Shown here piece after piece: positions 60,401 through 64,000 of a stretch of DNA of 64,000 nucleotides. Origin of the DNA: Liolophura sinensis (Eukaryota > Mollusca > Polyplacophora > Chitonida > Chitonidae); NCBI RefSeq assembly GCF_032854445.1, contig NC_088303.1:24097265-24161264 (forward strand). The letters run 5' to 3'. The notes beneath the pieces were generated by a model. It worked only from the letters and a program-made list of their open reading frames with translations. It ran no database searches and was not told the DNA's origin. The translations under genes and the position numbers were made by a program. How positions within the stretch are numbered: the stretch's first letter is position 1; each line of letters starts with the position of its first letter.

Positions 60401-63400
60401 CAGGCAACCCACAATGCTGGCCACTGTTGTATAGGAGAAATGTTCTTGAGTACAGCATAAAACGCCATTGATATAAATAATAAAGAATAGTGGTGGAAAT
60501 TGCAAATAATTAAACTAATACGTGTATCATATACCTCTTGGGCACATACTCTTCTCCCCAAGTGGACAGTTCATCAGTTGTCATGTTACAGAGTTTATGA
60601 TACATGTATAAAATCCCAAATTCTCTGTGTTTCAGGTTTAACAGGTGGTTTAGCAGCACCCCTGGTGGCTGCAGGAGCTGGGGCGATCATAGGTGGCGCT
60701 GGTGCTGCTGCTCTAGGCTCTGTGGCTGGAGTGGCTGTGATTGGTTCCTTGTTTGGTGTGGCAGGAGCTGGGATTTGGCAGGTGTGTATTGACGTTTCAT
60801 CTGTGTAGTGTTTTACAACATACACTAGCATTCACACATAAACTCCTAATTTATAACAAATGCCATGTTGTTCGACACCAGCTTTGTTTGTACTCTTGGA
60901 TTAAGAAAAATACTCAGAAATAGAAAGATCTAGTGTCCAACGTGGTTGCTAATTCGCACATAATCATGATATTATGCAGATCAAGCTTTGCCTTTTTATG
61001 CAATTATTCGGTAAATGCAAAACCTTAACCTAAATACACTTTTTTCAGGGCAAAATTTGGTCTGGAAGTCAATTTAAGTGTTAAATATAGTGTCCACTTA
61101 TAAGAAAACTTATACATTTAAGCACCACAGATGACTTATAAAAATAATTTATAATATTAGTACAGTGTTTGGCATGAACCTATATCATCTTGGGTCGTAC
61201 TGTTATGATTTGCATTTCCACTAACACTAATAAACTTCATGGAGAATTGGAAAGCTTAACTTAGAAGCCATGTCCTGGGCCAGCTCACCATTTTACTGGC
61301 TTCAGTGAGTGAGAGTTACGCTAAAGATAGACCTTTCACTAATACATTGCGTGTATACTACATGCTGGTATATCCTCACCAGGCCTGCCTTACTAGGTAA
61401 GCAACCTGATGATACATTGTGTCATGTTTACATGCAGTTAGTGTGTAAACAAAGGCTGAAGTGTCATAAAATGGCCTAAACCAGATTACATGCACTAAAC
61501 GATCAAGATCCGTGTAAGATGCGATCAGGATGTTGCCAAAATCCGTGCATGGGCGTCCATCATGGCCACATGATATGCATAGGATCCATAACCACATGGA
61601 TCAAGATGCACGTAGGGTGGACAGATGATACACTTAGATTATATCAGTAGGATGGACAGTACTGTATACCCTCAAACATGAAAGTATTTTTACAAATGGT
61701 TGTTCAGGTATATCGTGTATCACATCTGGTTGTTTCAGGTATATCCCTAAACCTGACCGTATTTTTACACCTGGTTGTTTCAGGTATATCCTCAAACCTC
61801 ACAGTATTTTTACACCTGGTTGTTTTCAGGTATATCCTCAAACCTCACAATATTTTTACACCTGGTTGTTCAGGTATATCGTGTATCACATCTGATTTTT
61901 TCAGGTATATCCCTAATCCTAACAGTATTTTTATGTATGGTTGTTTCAGGCATATCCTGAACCGGATAGCATTTTTACGCCTGGTTGTTTCGGCATATCC
62001 TGCACCTGACTATATTTTTACAACTGGTTGTTTCAGGTATATCCTGAATCTGACTATATTTTTACACCTGGTTGTTTCAGGTATATCCTGAATCTGACAG
62101 TATTTTTATGCCTAGTTGTTTCATCTATATCCTGAACTTTTGTCAGGTATATCCTCTGTCACATCTGGCTGTTTCAAAATATATCCTTAAACCCGACAGT
62201 ATCTTTTATGCCTGGTTTCAGGTATATCCTCTGTCAAACCTGATAGTACTATAATGCTTGGCTGTTTCAGGGTATAAAATGAAGAAGAGAGTGGGAGCGG
62301 TGGAGGAATTTGAGTTTGAACCCCTCATCCATGGAGGTCCTCTTCAGTCTAAGGACACCCCATCTCGACAACTTCATATCACCATCGCAGTCACTGGCTG
62401 GCTGAATAAAGATATGAAAGGTTAGCATTACTTTGGACCTCCTTCAGTTTTATCTATCACATATATTTAAGTGTTATCAAGTTAACTGTCTCATTATTAT
62501 TTTATCTCATTTTATCTCTGTGTTTTCCTCATGGTTTTGCTTCAGTAATTATTACTGTTACTCAGGTAATTGAGTTAGGTTATGAAATCAAGCTTGGGAG
62601 TATACTAAAGTGATGTAATGGGCCAAGGAAGAACTAATTTTGTTTAGGACAGATATGGGTTCATTCTAAAATAGATTGGCCCTTACCAGTTTTAATTGTT
62701 GTTTGACGGACACAATAATAAATCCGTTTCCAGTGATAGAGGGTAAAAAAATTAACGCTTGAAAATCATCTGCTTCTTGAAATGTGGATAATCCTTTTTC
62801 CTATTGAAGAGACACCCTAAATGGCCAAGAATTTCACTCACAAAAGTGCATTTTTATTTTAAGCAAATAAATGTCACAAAATATTATTTTTGGAGCTGCA
62901 ACTTACAATTCTTCAGCAGAATATCCCATATGCCCAGCAAACCTCAAAACAGCTTTCTAATATCAGTAGAACTCTCAGAAAATCAGGGAAAATGGGCATA
63001 TTAGTCATGGACGAGATTTATGGTCATTTAGGGTATTTACACAATCAGAAAGCTTAGAAAAACAGGAAAATCAAAACATTTTCTGTTTTGTTTATTTTTT
63101 ATTATTTTTTTCAGTTGTCTCACTCGTAAAATACCAGACATAATTTGGCCCTACTTAGCAACTTTACATGATATTTAGCATATAACTGTGTGCTATGGTT
63201 TCTGTTTGTTCTACTCATAAACATTATGTCTATCATGAGTGTACTCAATAAGATTTCCTTGAGTACATGTGTTTGGGAAGAAGCGCTTTAAGTAAATAGT
63301 TAAACCAAATAAAACTGCTGTTTTGCTTGATCACTTCTGTTTTATTCTGATAGCATTGGCAAAACATGGTCTAAAATGCTGAGTATTTATAGAAATAGAG

Positions 63401-63766
63401 TGGTAGTAAGGATATAATTTGTAGAGTAGCATTAATGGTATAATTTTATTAGCTACTAGTATTCAGCCTGTCAGTGAGCTATTGGTATTAAAAGACGTTA
63501 GACAAAAGAAAGCTCCAGTCAGTTTCTGCATGAATTTTTGACTGTGGCTGTCGTTGACCTGTCTTGAATGTTAATATGTGTACATGTATTTATCTTGCTG
63601 GCAGATGTGAGGAAGCCGTGGAAGTGTCTGATGAATTCCAACGAGCAGTACTGCCTGCGGTATGAGACAGAGCACCTGCTAGCATTTGGCACAGCCTTTG
63701 ATTATATTCTCAGTGTGGCCATGTCCATGGCAGTCCAGGAGTCCCTCAAATATACCGTTTTGTCAG
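51493..63766 (+). CDS. TMCO4: TMCO4 (transmembrane and coiled-coil domain 4, DUF726), spliced, 3' end beyond the window
   Basis: DUF726-family membrane protein with an alpha/beta-hydrolase-like C-terminal part. Exons: 51493-51755 (5' UTR from 51479), 52614-52671, 53954-54098, 56893-57028, 59949-60046, 60636-60781, 62271-62420, 63605-63766. All are GT-AG; phases fit except between 60781 and 62271. Blocks: KDPILKD-like EDPFLQKSGL, LKDG|HYDG (matching SLKDGHYD), a Lys/Glu-rich coiled-coil stretch EEQKEKASHAKKQRIKR, membrane segment LATIGGGTLIG, the Gly/Ala-rich hairpin GLTGGLAAPLVAAGAGAIIG and GAAALGSVAGVAVI, then YKMKKRVGAVEEFEF, LHITIAVTGWL and AVQESLKYTVLSG. All are colinear with human TMCO4. 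The nucleophile elbow (GFSLGAR in human) would be right of the window. Start ATG is in a good position after the acceptor; the first 50 or so residues are not conserved. Confidence 0.93.
51756..52613 (+). other. TMCO4 intron 1
   Basis: Contains a SINE A copy (52085-52362) and little else recognisable. Confidence 0.65.
52085..52362 (+). mobile_element. SINE family A copy
   Basis: Head GCGGTGGTCAGTGTGCCGGC, GTGAGTTCAAGTCCAACTCA (box B), body GGATGGTCATAGGTTTTTCTC, TTTCCTCCCACCATAATGCTGG, tail AATAATCTTGAGAACATGCA and (AAAT)n. Confidence 0.9.
52672..53953 (+). other. TMCO4 intron 2
   Basis: No array or mobile element recognised. Open frames at 53294 and 53603 are unsupported. Confidence 0.55.
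54350..54605 (-). repeat. Dispersed repeat D, copy
   Basis: On the minus strand AGAACTTTCAGAATGTGGCA, TTTAGTCATGGGTGGAATTT align with the copy at 30200-30420. Confidence 0.65.
56015..56700 (+). repeat. Degenerate repeat AAGTTTCTAAGGTGTACYTGAGG
   Basis: At least five loosely spaced units (about 56018, 56068, 56119, 56180 and 56532), each ending GGTAYATCWTYT. Intronic. Confidence 0.75.
56985..57590 (+). repeat. Tandem array derived from the 3' end of a TMCO4 exon and its donor
   Basis: About eight units of 70-75 bp. The first is the true exon end (GTGGAAAATCTCTCCACCAA, TCAGTACCTCATGTCAGA|GTAAGAG); the second (about 57061-57108) repeats it exactly with the donor; later units (57131, 57199, 57268, 57345, 57419, 57495) diverge. 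Spacer is ATGTTGTCACTTTGTAATG. Confidence 0.93.
57591..59948 (+). other. TMCO4 intron 4 (rest)
   Basis: Apart from the 16-bp repeat, no exon or mobile element recognised. A worn SINE A tail in reverse is possible at about 59130-59200. Confidence 0.55.
58836..58900 (+). repeat. 16-bp tandem repeat, 4 copies
   Basis: ATAGCAATCAGTAATC four times with two substitutions (ATGGC in the first, GTAGTC in the last). Intronic. Confidence 0.9.
60297..60485 (+). mobile_element. SINE family A copy, internally shortened
   Basis: Head TCCGTGGCCTGGTGATTAGC, AACCCAGGAGCCTCTCACCA, GTTGTGAGTTC, then a jump to CACAATGCTGGCCACTGTTG and TTCTTGAGTACAGCATAAAA. Lies in a TMCO4 intron, about 150 bp before the next exon. 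Confidence 0.85.
60636..60781 (+). CDS. TMCO4: TMCO4 exon: Gly/Ala-rich membrane hairpin
   Basis: Acceptor GTTTCAG, donor GTGTGT. Encodes GLTGGLAAPLVAAGAGAIIG and on to SLFGVAGAG, very close to human TMCO4. It ends in phase 0 (…ATT TGG CAG), while the next exon needs a phase-1 partner; in human the sequence runs GAGLTGYKMKK. Removing two bases, or adding one, near 60770-60780 would restore the join. Confidence 0.9.
61662..62270 (+). repeat. Minisatellite of about 44 bp running into a TMCO4 acceptor
   Basis: About 13 units of GGTTGTTTCAGGTATATCCT, GAACCTGACAGTATTTTTAC, ACCT with variants. Each carries TTTCAG|G. The last unit supplies the real acceptor (GCTGTTTCAG|GGTATAAAATG) of the exon at 62271. 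Plus-strand open frames up to 137 codons are repeat translations. Confidence 0.95.
62271..62420 (+). CDS. TMCO4: TMCO4 exon: YKMKKRVGA segment and start of the hydrolase-like part
   Basis: Encodes YKMKKRVGAVEEFEFEPL, then LHITIAVTGWLNKDMK. Donor GTTAGC. The insertion HGGPLQSKDTPS is longer than in human. Confidence 0.95.
62806..63050 (+). repeat. Dispersed repeat D, copy
   Basis: AAGCAAATAAATGTCACAAA, then TTAGTCATGGACGAGATTTA and TGGTCATTTA match the copy at 30200-30420. Confidence 0.7.
63605..63766 (+). CDS. TMCO4: TMCO4 exon: last in window
   Basis: Acceptor CTGGCAG, donor GTATGA. Encodes RKPWKCLMNSNEQYCLRYET and AVQESLKYTVLSG, colinear with human SAPWAALAHSREQYCLAWEA...VAQEALKYTVLSG. 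Confidence 0.93.
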
Positions 63767-64000
63767 GTATGACTGGATGTTCTCTGTGATGGTGTACAGT
63801 ATTAAGAAAGTGGCTCAGCTTGACATTATTACATTTACTTACACCCTTTCTTTTGGAATTTTAGATGAAATACAGTAATCAATGACTTTCATTATTGATG
63901 TGTCCTGTCTAGCCCCATGTACTATTCTCTGATCTATTTTCACTTTCGTTTTGTCATGTCTGCTGCACCTTTAATGTGTGTGTGTTAATTTCTTGTGGTG
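63767..64000 (+). other. TMCO4 intron (partial)
   Basis: Sequence after the last donor; no exon before the right edge. Confidence 0.6.

Noticed and set aside
61678..62254. 137-codon repeat protein in TMCO4
   Set aside because: Translation of the 44-bp intronic minisatellite; exon phases do not include it.

Overview
This is eukaryotic, intron-rich, AT-rich DNA. I recognise four protein-coding genes, all split into short exons with GT-AG boundaries. The repeats (tRNA-headed SINEs, MITEs, many minisatellites) and the protein similarities suggest a lophotrochozoan invertebrate, mollusc- or brachiopod-like. That placement is an inference. There are no operons, rRNAs, CRISPR arrays or bacterial genes, and most long open frames here are chance or repeat-derived.

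Layout. (1) 1-24.3 kb, minus strand: a Dispatched-3 (DISP3/PTCHD2) orthologue, an RND-family sterol-sensing membrane protein. Its ATG exon ends at 19959, a likely 5' UTR exon lies at about 24.25-24.33 kb, and its C-terminal exons run off the left edge. Its introns hold several tandem arrays, a pogo-like element, SINE copies and a decayed Tc1/mariner piece. (2) 24.86-27.9 kb, plus strand: a five-exon centrin-like EF-hand gene (217 aa), head-to-head with DISP3. (3) 27.9-37.5 kb: a gene-poor repeat region with SINEs, two copies of a MITE, a 123-bp palindrome and two minisatellites. (4) 37.5-47.1 kb, minus strand: a complete eight-exon OTUD3 deubiquitinase gene (420 aa) plus a probable 5' UTR exon. 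(5) 51.5-64 kb, plus strand: the 5' part of TMCO4 (DUF726 family), running off the right edge.

The genes are unrelated in function: sterol-linked membrane transport or signalling, calcium-binding cytoskeleton, ubiquitin removal, and a membrane-anchored hydrolase-fold protein. OTUD3 and TMCO4 are, as I recall, close and divergent neighbours in human 1p36 too, so this pair may be old synteny.

The most unusual signal is that three intronic minisatellites appear to be built from splice junctions of their host genes: the DISP3 donor at 9786, the TMCO4 donor at 57028 and the TMCO4 acceptor at 62271. Each array carries many decoy copies of the splice signal beside the real one. Two DISP3 exons carry single-base frame breaks and one TMCO4 intron has mismatched phases. 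These may be residual sequencing indels or real lesions.
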